From: Anarhynchus alexandrinus
Taxonomy: Eukaryota > Chordata > Aves > Charadriiformes > Charadriidae
Assembly (NCBI GenBank): GCA_008711295.1
Contig: VUYV01000216.1
Location: 1,235,802 to 1,299,801 of the forward strand
Length of the DNA stretch: 64,000 bases
Reading direction: 5' to 3'
In this document: in pieces, positions 25,246 to 37,100 of the stretch
How the letters are laid out: each line of letters starts with the position of its first letter
Numbering within the stretch: the stretch's first letter is position 1
The notes under the pieces: generated by a model
The model's database searches: none
What the model saw: only the letters and a program-made list of their open reading frames with translations
Told to the model about the DNA's origin: nothing
Program-made: the position numbers and the translations under genes

Positions 25246-27539
25246 GAAGTTAAACAAATATAAACATATAATATTCCTTACCAATCATCAGGACAGGTTA
25301 TTAGGCCCAATGCTAAGCAGCCATTCCTTCCTCCTTTTTTTTTTTTTGCCGTGGGAAGTTTCTTTGCATTTGAGTTTGCCAAACTGAGTGTAAATCAGGT
25401 AATTTTCTTTACATTTTTTCTTTCTTGCATTCAACTACTGTGCTTTAGAAGCTAATGAAATGTTAGCAGGACTTGGGGATATGTAATAACTAACTGCTGG
25501 CTTTCTGAGCACTGAAAATCTGCAGTACCAGTCTGTGATGTTGAGGTGAAGAGCACAGAAACTGAGAGAAGGTTGGTGGCCCCTCAGAATTGCAGCAACT
25601 AGCAAAGATGTGTTATTCTTTATGGCTGACTACTGACCTCTCACTAAGGGTAATAATGACACCCTTTACACCTCACTGGAAATTCACAGTCCTTTACTGT
25701 GAAGTTCTGAAGCCCAGTAATGATACAGTGGTGAAACTCAATATAGACATGCTAAAATAGAGGATAACCTAAAATTTTTTAAAAGGGAGCTTATGAAATT
25801 GAACATGCTCTAATTTCGATTTAGATCTGACAATCTTTTATCTTGGTATTCTATTATGGAAAGTGCCTCTGAGTGAAAGAGTTAATGCACCTACTCTCAA
25901 AAAGTAATACGGGCAAAATAAGTGACTAACTGCCACTAAAGTAACTCAATTATTGGATAGCATCGGCTCAGTTTCTTTCAATTTCTTTCCCAACAGTTAA
26001 TTGTAATGCATTTCATCAGCAATATTGATACCTGCCTACAAGGAAGCACGAAAGGGATCACGGAGACTAAGGAAAATGATCTGAAGGGGAAGGTGCTCCG
26101 GTTTGCAAGTGGGTGAAACCAAAGAGAGATTGTTCGTTATACAAGTGCTTGTCTAGACTGCAGCTGGCTTTTCACAATGGGATATCAGACCAAGCCATCT
26201 ACTGTCCTGTATGGGAGGAATAGGTTCCTGGGATGATTCATTCTTCATTCTTTCCAGAAAATTATCTAGTCTGAAACCACCATGTCCTTGCAACATCTCT
26301 GCTCTGATCAACAAAGTGAGGTGGAGGAGAGGAGGCTTTAAAGGTGTAATTCTCCCAGAAGACACACTCTCCATCCACACACAGTTGTCCAAAGAGTGGT
26401 TTCTTCCCATGGGAGGCTGTGGTTTTGCACTGCGCCGTGCTCAGGCTTCTGTGAAATTGCCTTCTTTTGTGTCTGGAACCAAACCCTGATTGTGTCCTCT
26501 GACTAGGGTAAATGGAGAAGGACCCCACATAAACTGAGGTCCGAAGCCTCTCCTACTTTCCATTCTGCCAAAACACAGTCTGGACGGAGTTTGGCCAGTG
26601 GGAGTGACAGCCCAAATGATTTTGAAAGGAAATTTTATTTTTTATTTATTTATTTTGGTTCCTTCCAGTCTAACTCAAGGGTAAATCTGTCTGTTTACTT
26701 CTTTTAGCTGCCTGGAATGACACAAGACCAGTGTAAACCTCACTTCAGGCCCATAGTTTCCTGCCAGTCAGCACTGCCACCACTGTGTTAATGGTCATCA
26801 AATGTCAAGAGTCACTCTCACCTTGAAAAAAAGCTTGGAACAAGAGAATAATGACTAAGTAAAGCTTGAAGCTTAGGGACAAACGTGATTTATGGTGCAC
26901 AACAGAAGGAAGGTTACCTGTGTAGCACCTCCTCGGTATGTGTGTGCACGCACAGAGGGGAGAATCTGTTCTCCTTCAGTCACACTGCACATTTGTATAT
27001 GTTAAAGGCAGGGAACAGATGACTGTTTAACATGGCAAAGAACTATAAAAATGTTAGTGGCTCTTCTTTCATTTTCAGTCATCTGAAAAGTGTTTTAATG
27101 AAGTATTGCAAACTAGATTCTGAAAAGTCATATGGTATTTTAAAAAAACTACCCAGGAAAGAGAATACTTTTAAATACTGTATTTTAGAGCTCACAGGAG
27201 ACCTCAGTTAGTTTGTTATTCATTTCAGCCTAATGCAAGTATTAACAAGCTTACTGGATAAGGCTTCTACTTTCAGAAATGTCTCGACTCTTTAATGCAT
27301 TATTAATTGTTCTAATATATATAATTCAGTGCAATTTATTGTGTACGTCTGAACATTCTTAAGAAAATCTGGATAATAGGGTCTCTGGCCATTAAAAATG
27401 CCCTGGACAATGTATTTTATTACTCCTCTGTTATCTTCTGTTTTGAAAATATAAATTCAAGGAGCTCTTAGAAGAGAGGGATCATTAAGAGGGCAAAAAT
27501 ATCAGAGTGGCAAAACAATAACATTCTTTAGCTGCTAAT
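25246..27539. other. No recognised gene or repeat
   Basis: A 13-base T run lies at 25335-25347. Overlapping frames of 85-92 codons on both strands near 26.15-26.53 kb have no recognisable product. A TTTATTTATTTATTTT run sits near 26640-26655. Confidence 0.5.
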
Positions 27540-27990
27540 AATCTCCGAACTGCTAGAAATGCTTCCTGCGGTCTGCGTTTTAGAAGCCAAGGCAATGCTA
27601 ATGATATTTTGTATCCTCGGGATCCTCAGCGGTGTCATTAGTACGAACTCATCTCGGGATAAATCCTCTCTGTGTAGCTGAAGGAGCAGTTTGGGAGCCG
27701 GCTCCCGCAGTCATCCCCTGCGTGATGTGGGCGCTGCGCTGGGAGCAGCAAGTTGGACCACCCCCGTGCAAGCGCCGAGGGACGGAGCTCAGGGCGAGTG
27801 TCACAGTCGTGACCAGTCTTACCCAGGTCCGCGGCACTGCCGGCTTCATGGCGTGCCAACCCCAGCGGCTGTAGGTGGGCATGAGCCAAACTCACAGTCT
27901 TGTAGCCTTAGTGTGCCCACCACTTTACCCCGCAGGAGAGGAGGTTTGATAGCTGCAGGCGCTAGCGATGCTAGCCAGATTGATTTGTTG
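27540..27990. promoter_or_regulatory. G/C-rich block with elevated CpG, function unknown
   Basis: CpG and overall G/C rise sharply between about 27615 and 27960. The open frames here (up to 101 codons plus strand, 85 minus strand) overlap in all directions and show no domain. A CpG-rich regulatory element is possible, as is neutral G/C-rich DNA. Confidence 0.25.
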
Positions 27991-28281
27991 TATTAGGTGA
28001 GAGCAGTGACTGCAGTTGTGTTATACCTCCGTACCAGAGCCTTCTTGTGTCCTCTTCTGCCCTGTTTGTTTGTACAGTCACATCCTGAAGTTGCACCTTG
28101 CTAGGTGTAGGAAACAGTTGTCATCGTTAGGGTTGACTGGAAAGCAATGTTACACATTACAAGGTCTGTGGAATTTAGGAACCATCCTCTCTATGAAATT
28201 TCTTCCTAATTGTGAATCAGAAAAGCATGTGGTTTGTTAACTGTGGTGCTTTCTTGTGTCCAGGAGCTCTGTTTTTTTCTG

Positions 28282-28499
28282 ATGTTTGAACAGTTCATAG
28301 TGCAGTGCAGTCGTGGTTCAGCACTTGAGCTCTCACAAGCTACACTGAGAGAAGTAGAAATAAATAATAAATATAGCAGTGCTCTCATCTCCCAAAATAC
28401 TGATGCTTGCTGATTTTGGAAGCCACAATAAAAGCCATGCATCACATTTCAAGCACAATAAAACATGTCGGTTTTGTAAAACTTAGGGAGATGTAAAAC
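28282..28499. repeat. 218-bp tandem repeat, copy 1
   Basis: This segment recurs at 28502-28719 with no insertion or deletion and 9 mismatches by my count (about 4 percent). It ends directly at the N at 28500. Four of the mismatches cluster within about 11 bases near the left end. The minus strand is open in both copies, but most of the differences alter amino acids, which argues against a coding sequence under constraint. Confidence 0.9.
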
Positions 28500-28500
28500 N
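28500..28500. other. Single-N assembly gap
   Basis: A lone N falls exactly at the junction of two near-identical 218-bp copies. Some short-read scaffolders place one N where neighbouring contigs are predicted to overlap or abut, so the two copies may be unmerged ends of the same locus. Confidence 0.8.
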
Positions 28501-28501
28501 C

Positions 28502-28719
28502 ATGTTTGAACAGTTCATAGTGCAGCGCTGTTGTGCTTCAGCACTTGAGCTCTCACAAGCTACACTGAGAGAAGTAGAAATAAATAATAAATATAGCAGT
28601 GCTCTCATCTCCCAAAATACTGATACTTGCTGATTTTGGAAGCCACGATAAAAGCAATGCATCACATTTCAAGCACAATAAAAGATGTTGGTTTTGTAAA
28701 ACTTAGGGAGATGTAAAAC
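28502..28719. repeat. 218-bp tandem repeat, copy 2
   Basis: Near-identical to 28282-28499 at a constant offset of 220 bases. The similarity ends at 28719, where unique sequence (CCCTGTCGACC) resumes. It is either a genuine tandem duplication or a false duplication made at the gap. Confidence 0.9.
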
Positions 28720-29004
28720 CCCCTGTCGACCTTTGTCCTTCTGGCAGTGCTGAATTTCGTAAGCCTAATCTTGAGGCATCTGGCTCACTTAAACCTCTCC
28801 TGTTTTATTCTTCAAACGCCACTGATTTACACGATAGTTTGCCTTAGACAGGGCCGTCAAGCTTTGATATTTGATCCCCATGGGAGTGTTGATTAATAAG
28901 GGCTGAGAGGAAAAGTTATAACTGCAGAAAATGAGAGTAAATGAGAGTCCTTTGTAAATGAGAGTCCTGGGATCTGCCGTGATTTCAAATTACATTTCTG
29001 GATA

Positions 29005-29027
29005 CGTGCGTGTGTGCGTGTGTGTGT
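29005..29027. repeat. Imperfect GT/GC microsatellite
   Basis: Alternating CGTG and TGTG units for about 23 bases. Confidence 0.85.
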
Positions 29028-30580
29028 AGTCCATCCTTTAGCATGCAACAGATCTTACTGCACTTTAGAAAGGATGCTCTGAAGATTAATAATCTGTAGA
29101 GCTAAGCTTTCTTGGTTCAGATAATTGTATAAAAATAGCACAATCAGGGTGTTACAAATGCAAAGGGGAAAAAAAAATCAACCTGCAAAAAAGACACTGT
29201 AAAAACAGGAGGCTAAAGAAAACAAAAGTGCTAGATGTTACAGCTGAGAACTATGCCATTTCTTCCTGAAGGCATAATAGGAAAGAATTTATTCCTTTAC
29301 GAAGCAAAATCTGAATTTGGAGCGTCAAGAAACATGAGACATAAACTGCAGGCTTGACACCGGGCCAGCCACCTGACCTCATTGCTTTGGGCTGTTCCTG
29401 AGCAAACAGAAGTTTCTGCATTTCCTATATTCCAATTTTGAAAGGGTCACTGTGTGGTCTAATAGCCCTGGCTACACACAGCACCTGACACTTTTTCATA
29501 TGACCACACGTAACCTTTCTTAATGTGGAAAAGGCTAAGAATCTACCATTTACCACTAAAAATTAATAATCAGTTGTGTTACATGCATGTAACAAAGCCT
29601 CCACTAAAATTTATTGATAAATGCTGGCAACATACACAGTCAAAATTTTAAAAATGTCTTTGGAAACTTGAACTGCAATAATCTCAAATTTTGCTGGTGA
29701 CCTTCACTGAACTAATTGTAATGTGGGAATACTGTGAAATCCATAGAGGCAACATTTTGCAACCAGCCAAATGTTGAATGCTGGTTATGATTTTCAAGGC
29801 ATATGATTAGCTTAATATTTTTATTTTATTTTACCTCTGATTAGTTGTACATGGAATATTAAAGCTGGCATTTTGCAGTCAGTATAGCTAGGGGTATTTA
29901 AATCAGAACATAGATCTCTCTTCTAAGTACAAATGAGAAGGGCAAACACTTAATAGTTTTGAAACATATGGTTAATAGGCCTGTATTTTTAATTTATAGC
30001 TCTATGATTATATTTTATTTTTCAGTTTGTAGATATTGGGAAATGAATCTTCAGATGGTCCTTAATTATTCGGAATTCAGCTAATGAGATATGTTGCTGC
30101 AGTCCAAACTCTAGGCTTATAATAAACAAAAGCTAAAAGAAGGAAATATACCCATTCTTGGTTTTTTTGCTAAATGTTATTTAGAAATAAAACCAAAAAA
30201 CAAAAATGAAAACATCCTAACTACTGAGCAGATTTTCTTTTAAATATTGTTCTACGTCTCCAAAATTTTATTATTGCTCTCTGTGCTCTGTGCTGGGGTT
30301 TTGAAAGACCGTTTCCATCAGAGCAATCAGTATGATTTAGTGGGAAAAAAATTGTGAAATAGCTTATTGAAGAGGCTGACCAGAAGTGGCCAGCCGTCAG
30401 AGCTGGCAGGAGCTGGGCATTCGCACAGCCCCTCTGACCCACCGCTCAGCATCTGTAGGGTATTTCCCCTTGGTACCCTGCAAGGCAGGGAAACGGGACC
30501 ATCTCACTTGTCAGGTTAGGAGCTGAGGATGGGGAAGGGTCAGGGTGAGGCTGTGTTTTGGGTTGAGCACCCATCCTAGG
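29028..30580. other. No recognised gene; one perfect palindrome
   Basis: A/T-rich DNA with no gene. The palindrome at 29577-29594 is listed separately. Confidence 0.5.
29577..29594. other. 18-bp perfect palindrome
   Basis: TGTTACATGCATGTAACA equals its own reverse complement, with an ATGCAT core. Such a site could bind a dimeric factor (POU-type proteins use ATGCAT-containing palindromes) or be chance. There is no surrounding evidence. Confidence 0.6.
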
Positions 30581-30800
30581 TTCCAACCATTAACCCAGCA
30601 CTGTCAAGTTACCACTAAACCATGCCCCCAGGCACTACATCTACATGTCTTTTAAATACCTCCAGGGATGGCAACTCTACCCCTTCCCTGGGCAGCCTGT
30701 TCCACTGCTTCATGACCCTTTCAGTGAAGATTTGGAGGAAAGCAGAGATGGTGCCTTTATCAGTGTTCCTATCCTCCTGCTCCCAGGAAATGCCCGCCTG
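30581..30800 (-). repeat. CR1 fragment lacking the usual 3' terminus
   Basis: On the minus strand the frame 30615-30989 (124 codons) contains ERVMKQWNRLPREGVELPSL and then EVFKRHVDVV, the C-terminal block of avian CR1 ORF2. It is followed by 'catggtttagtggtaac' and 'ggttaatggttggaac' words shared with the CR1 tail at 13.1 kb. The universal end of CR1 (the 'gatgatcttaaaggtc...tccaacc' word and the ATTCTATGA repeats) is absent: sequence after 30581, in element sense, is unrelated. The upstream edge is uncertain, and the open frame to 30989 may still be CR1-derived. Confidence 0.75.
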
Positions 30801-30989
30801 GTAGATAAACGAAGTATTTTGACCATCCTGCAGGTAAAGGCTGACAGAAACGTAAGGTGACACATGCTTCAGGCTGGTATCATGGCCGTTGAACCACACA
30901 CCTTCTGTACTCACAATGCTGTACTTGGAATAACTTTCCTTTTCCAGTTTGTTTAATGAAGATGGGATCTTATGGACCCCGCTTTCCAC

Positions 30990-32384
30990 TTGAGTTTAAC
31001 AAATGCTGCATCCTCTCCTGGACATAAGGCATCCATTGTGACCGGCAATCTGAGTATGCCTCTAGCAAAAAGCTGTCATTTGGAGATTAAAATAGACTTC
31101 CGTTTACATATTGTAATACTTTTTTTTCTATGTATGTTTTAAAGGGTACAAGGGAAATATAGAACCCAGGCAGCTCTGCAGCTAACTCCATGTCACTATA
31201 GCAGGTTTGCTTGTGCTTTGGCAGCTGGTTGGACTTCCACTGACAGTTTTCCACTGCCGGGGCGGCGGTTCCTGGCCTTTCTCGTGTGTTGTTTGTGCTA
31301 TTCCTGGGGATTCTGTGGAAAAACAGATTGAGGGAAACAACAGGAAAAGAGGGGCTTTTTTTTGTTCCCTTTCATTCATCATCAGTACTCTCCAAAAGAA
31401 AACCAGCAAGAAAGGGAGGAAGGTAACACAGAACTTGGCAGAAAGCCAACGCGCAGGAGTGCTGCAGCAGGTTGAACACTATATCTTTTGTCCATTTCAA
31501 ATATCCCTGTTTTATTCTAAGCTGTACAAGCTGTACAAGCCCTTATTCACATGAGTAAGCCACTTATGCAAGGCATACCAGCAAATTGTCATGTTTTCTG
31601 TTGTTCACACCAGTCCTGATGAGCTCTTCACTTTGAGATCTCATCTCCTTTATCCTGTTATCCTTGTCACTGGAATTGCTCAGTGTATGTCAAATTAGCA
31701 TCAGGACAGCTGCTCAGCCTCACAGAAGACACCGAATGGTTGATGTGATAGCTACTGCTCGGGCGTTACTGATTCATACTATGGTGCACGGACTACTTTA
31801 TACTGACAACAGTGGTCTGATCCCCAAAGTCATCATTCTGTGTCATTTGCCCCATGTTTGGTGGCATTGCTGAGGGTTATCACTCTTTAACCTCCTGCCA
31901 CCAGTCCTCCTTGTCCCCAAGCCCTCTACTTCTGTGTGCATGTCCCCTTTCCTTAATGCCCCGCAGCCTTCTGAAACCTTCAGCAGACACAGGGCAGATG
32001 CATGATTTTTGTTTGTCCAAATGACTACCTTCTACCAGAGTGAGATCTTCAAGTTTTTGGTAGCCAGCTCATTTCCTGTAGCATCTGGCTTTTAAAGGAG
32101 TCATCGCTCTCCCTCTGGGTGGAATGCATGGGGAGTTCTCATCCAGGCTGGTAGTGCAAGTAATTCCTGGTGCTGGGTCTGTTCAGGGATTTTGGATTGA
32201 GCTGTTTTCCCTTTTCAACTCCTAAATAATAGAAAAGAAGGATAATATATTGTTATGTATGAATTATCTTAGAAAGACATATGTTTTGACCTTGATTTAA
32301 ACAAGCTCTACTAATAATATAGGAAGGGGGAGAATGGAGGTTGACATGATTTCCAACAAGGTATTTATAGAACTGTTTGAACAG
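30990..32384. other. No recognised gene or repeat
   Basis: Mixed DNA with a 115-codon plus-strand open frame (31207-31554) and a 75-codon minus-strand frame overlapping it. Neither shows a domain. Confidence 0.45.
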
Positions 32385-32725
32385 ACTTTACAATAATTAA
32401 AACAGAGTATAGGTTATGTTAAAGTAAATGAAGTCAATTTAGTTCATCATCATTTTTACAGTGTTGCAAATTAACATAACAATGACAACTCTAGTTGTCA
32501 CTGACTTGAGCAGCAGCAGTTAATCATTGCAATTAATCATTATTAATACATAATTCATAATGATCAGTCATGCTTGACTCTAGGATCATAGTGAGCTTAT
32601 ATTAAATACTATATAAATATAAAAGGGCATTAATAACTGTCCAAAATCTAGGAGAATCAGGCCCCCGTTTTCCATTTTGATGTACTGTTATGAGCTATCG
32701 CTGCCACGTGTCTGAGTTTGTTAGG
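32385..32725. promoter_or_regulatory. Cluster of homeodomain-like words, candidate enhancer
   Basis: Many TAAT/ATTA words occur in 340 bases, including a dense run at 32519-32562. An inverted pair TGACAACT (32483-32490) and AGTTGTCA (32493-32500) provides TGACA cores of the TALE homeodomain (MEIS/TGIF) type on both strands. No frame is open. Function is inferred from motif density and could reflect simple A/T richness. Confidence 0.25.
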
Positions 32726-34090
32726 ACCTGTTTAGTTTGAATTAACCTTGACAGGTGAGAAGTAGGATTGCAGCACATATATGCAAATTGCATAAATGCC
32801 CCCTATTTGTCTAAGATAGCTGTTGTATGCCTCACAGATCTGGTAAGTCACTCAGGAAAAACCTTTTTGCTCAGAATCAACCGGGTGCTTTGGCTCGGCA
32901 ATTCTCCTCTAACTCTCTCCCCATGGCGTGCTGAACATCATAAAAGGAAACCTTTGGTTTTCAAGAACAGCTCTCAGTTCCTCCTCAGCTGCTGTTCTCA
33001 AAGTTTGTTGCAGAAGGGCTGCTTCCGAGGTGGGCGCTGAGCTGCGGTGTATACCTGTTGCGATGCTGATGTCCAGGAGCACAAGAACCTCTGGAGAGCC
33101 ATTTTGCAGGCTGCCTATACGGCTTCACAGGCTGCAAGTACTCTGTTGCCTGTATTCCAGAAGCCCGTGCTCTAGACCATGTCTTGGTTTTTTTAACAGT
33201 TTCTCTCTTTATGGGCTCAACTGCTTCTCTGGGAAGTAGAAGAGCAATGACATAAATTAGGTACTTTTTCAGAAAGCTTTGGAGTACTACTTTTCAAGTT
33301 AAATCTGCCTGGACATTTTAATGAGTCTTCGCACGGAAAATCAACCATGGTTCAGACACATATTGCACCCCAAAACAAATCAATTTATTTTAAATGGAAG
33401 GCTATCTTAGAGGGGTTTTTTCCTTGAAGAGTGAAAAGCAAATACATACTTCAATTTAAATTAATTTTAAATATTTTAGTTTGCTTTGAGGAAAACAAGA
33501 GAGAACACAGTGTGCATATCCATATTGAAGTGCAGTAATACTTAGTTCAAAATGACTGTTGTTTCAGCATACAGCAGGGCTCAGAGAAAGCCAAAAATTC
33601 AATACAAACAAAACAAAAGCATTAAATTTTGATAGCCACATGATTTCTGGGCGGAGGGTAAGGACCCACTGGAGAAGCTGCTAACTGTCCTGGTACAGCA
33701 AAGGATGTTTAAAAGCAAGTGCTTTTTTCTTAACCAAACAAAATATTTCAAAAGCTCAATCCCCTTTTAAATTCCTCCATGAAATGAAAGTCTCTTCAAG
33801 GGTAGTTTGGCAGAATTAAACTATTAATTCGTCAGATTTCAGCAGCGTCTGATCTCTGAATAGCGTGCATACCATTTTATGCCTGAAGGACAAGCGGAGC
33901 CATGTGACTCCTGCAAGTGGGTAGATGTCCTCAGAGCAAGCTTAGAGCAGCAGGTAAAATCGTGCTGTATCTGCCTCAAAACAGGCCGGGCAACAGGGAG
34001 CCATCCGCTGGCACATACTGAATTCGAAATTAGTCCTCCTACCACAGGTATAATTTCAATCTTGTTTTCTACCAAGCAAAGTCCACCCCC
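32726..34090. other. No recognised gene or repeat
   Basis: Short overlapping frames near 32.77-33.24 kb (90 and 103 codons, plus strand, different frames) with no recognisable product. Nothing else seen. Confidence 0.45.
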
Positions 34091-34095
34091 CCTTC

Positions 34096-34116
34096 TTTTT
34101 TTTTTTTTTTTTTTTN
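34096..34116. other. Poly-T run ending in a single-N gap
   Basis: Twenty T residues are followed by one N at 34116. An assembly break at a homopolymer is expected, so the true tract length and any sequence lost here are unknown. Confidence 0.85.
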
Positions 34117-37100
34117 ATCTTTTGCCTGAGTTTAAGGATCTTTCATGAAACCGTTATTTTTATCATGCTGCAGTACCTGTCCGCTGGGAAATCACTCCTC
34201 ACACTGCCAAGGACACAAGTTTGCTTTTCAGCTTCAGTCTGGTCCTTGGCCATGTGTCTGTCCTCTCCTGTCGATGGCACTCTCACCTTCTGTGACTTGC
34301 CGTGCGCAGAGCAGATGCTACCAGAGCAAATTATTTCTCCATGTACTGTAACCATGTACCAACCCTGAAATACGAGGCTACCAGTAACATGGAAGAGCTG
34401 GGAACAAGACTTTGATGTGCACCTTGTTACTGAGCCCTGGCAAGGAGCTATTATTTGATTAAAATAGGACTGTGCTGCCTTTTTCCCCCTGCACGTTCTC
34501 ACCATTTAACTGTGATAAAATGATTTATTACCTAAATTAAATTAAGAATGGATTCCATCTTTGTGCTTCTATTTTTTGCTCAGAACGACACACAGAGCTG
34601 GAGGGAGGTGGGCAGAAAAAACTAGAAAAATAATGTTGCTACTAAAAAAATATTTTAAGTGTCTCTCTGCCAAAAAACTAATCACTCCAAAAGTTTTCAG
34701 CAAAAAAAGGTAGGCTTGAAATGACCTGAGATAAAAGCAGGTCATATTAGGAAGAAGATATTAATAAAAGATCATATTAGGAGTTAGAAGATGGCATCCA
34801 TCATGGGGTTTTGGTTTAAGGATTAAAAAAAAAATCTCGACGGTCAGATCTTCAGCATTTAAATTTTCAGGTCCTGACTCTGGGAGAGGAATTGTATGCC
34901 AAATGCCTCAACTCCCTGAAGAAAGTGTGGGTGGAGTGGAGCAACTCAGAGTTGGATCCAAAGCAGCTGAACTGCAAACAGGGAGAGCTACTAGGGAGGG
35001 GATGAAGAAAAACCACTTCAGTGGTGGGTAAGCACTCCTTCTGTCAGTTTGGAGCTCCACCCGGGATTGCAGAAAGGCACCTTTGTCCAGCTGGGGTCCA
35101 CAGCCTGAAGGAAATGACCAAAACCTGTTTTTTTCTTCTTCTTTTGGTAATGAGGGACTGAGCAGGGTTCACTGCTCTGATTGAGGAGAGCAGCAGCAGC
35201 AGACGTACGCAGGTGTGAGCCTCAGTGCTTGGGGGATTCAAGGTTAAGGAGAGCATAGGTCCCTTCAGGTTGAAGCGGTAGGTGGTCTCTGCTTTTGAAT
35301 TGCAGTTTTGGACTGAGAGGCAAATCCTCTCTGTAACTCCTCCTTGCAATGCTAAATCTTTTATCGTGTCCAGCTCTTTATCACTCAGTTCTCATAGATT
35401 TGAGATGAAGAGGACAGCTCTTTCTAGGCACATTTTTTTTCTGTCTTGTTTATTTATATTGGTCACTCTTCTGTTGATGAACTATTACTACCCAGATACA
35501 AAGTGCAGAGTGAAGGACTCATTGAGATTGATCTTTTCAAGAATACTGGATTATAAATAATAATGTATGTATGTGTTTACCTTGTCTGAGGTGGCTGGTT
35601 AGAAAACTAGTTGGTTTCTGAAATGCTGTGAACCTACACATTTTTCAGGATGCTACTGTAAAAAAGGGTGAACTGGAGCTTTAAAAAGTCAACAAAATTA
35701 TTTTCTCCTAAAGAATTTCTCTTTGTGTGAACTCCTGAATACAATAATTTATCAACTGATTTCCCTTCTCTTGTATGTTCAGTTGCCGCCCTGTCAGTCT
35801 CATAAGTAGAACTGTGATTCTTTTTGTGGCAGATTGAAAATATATAGATAAAAATATTTTTATATGAACATTATAAAACTCTGTGACATATGGTGGGTAG
35901 GTGTCCTAAATATAAAGATAATAAAAATAAGAAACGTATACAAATTAAAATTTTAGATATATTTGAATTTTCATCCCTGGAAAGGCAGTGCTTAACTTAG
36001 GAATACACAAACCAATTAATGGGTCTGTGAATGAGTGACATTGTCACACTGACATGTTGCAGGCATGAGGAATGTGGTATGATATATTCCTCTATTCCTC
36101 ACTCCATTTAGGAGTGCACAGAAATTATTGCAAATCCCAACAATGCTAAATTAATTTGCATATTACTTGCATAAGAAGCTGCAGGAATTTGTGTAGGTAA
36201 TATGGATATAACTATACACACAGCAGAATATGAATAGTTATTTTTCAGTCTTTGTTAAATTTTTGGTAAAAGCCTTAACTCTTCAAAACTGAGAGTGCTT
36301 GATAGCCAAAGTTATGAAGGACAACTCTGAAAATCTGTACTCCTGTGAAAATCTGTATTTTTTGTGTGTCCCCCTGCTTGGGTTATCAAAAGACAATTTT
36401 TCCCAGATGCCAGCTTGCTGTGGGTTTTTTCATACCTTGGACTGCATGGGTACCCTTGTGTAACTATGCATTTCATTGATGTTATGTGCAGATTGAATTA
36501 TCTGAAAATGTAGTCCAAGGTCTGGTCTTCAAAAATGCAGGTGCTTATCACCTAGAGCCTCTTATCATTCAGTACTGATAAATTTTTACTTGATAAGGTT
36601 CAGGTGCTTGGAGGGAAAACAGTGTGGAGAGTATGCAATTAACATCAACAGGAAAACATTGTGTTTCAGTATTCATATTATATGCAAACTACCTCTGTTC
36701 TGAGGACCTCTTTCCCTTCTTTTATCCACAGCTATAACTCATTTACAACCCTAATGATGGCTACTCTCACACACATCAGTTTTGTGTTCTTGGGTTTTTT
36801 TAGGGAGATATGACAGTAGCTAGTGACCTTCTCTTGCATCCTCTTTGTCATCTTAGTCACATCTCCAGACCCCTGACAGACACTGAGTGAGAGTTACCTG
36901 CAATGTCTATATAAAAGCTGCAGTACAGCTTGATCTAGATTATTTTTTATTTTTATTATTTGTGCGGATTCCCTGTTGAGTCCCTGCTTTGGCAATGCGA
37001 GCTGAAAGACCTCCACAGATGTAGAGCAGGAAAGCTTAATTCTTCATGTTACTGCAATAATGGGGAGGGGTGAAGGAAGCATAGATAGCGTTTTTATTAC

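Noticed and set aside
28206..28665. Two similar minus-strand peptides as a duplicated small gene
   Set aside because: They are translations of the two 218-bp copies. Most differences between the copies alter amino acids, and the N gap suggests an assembly artefact.
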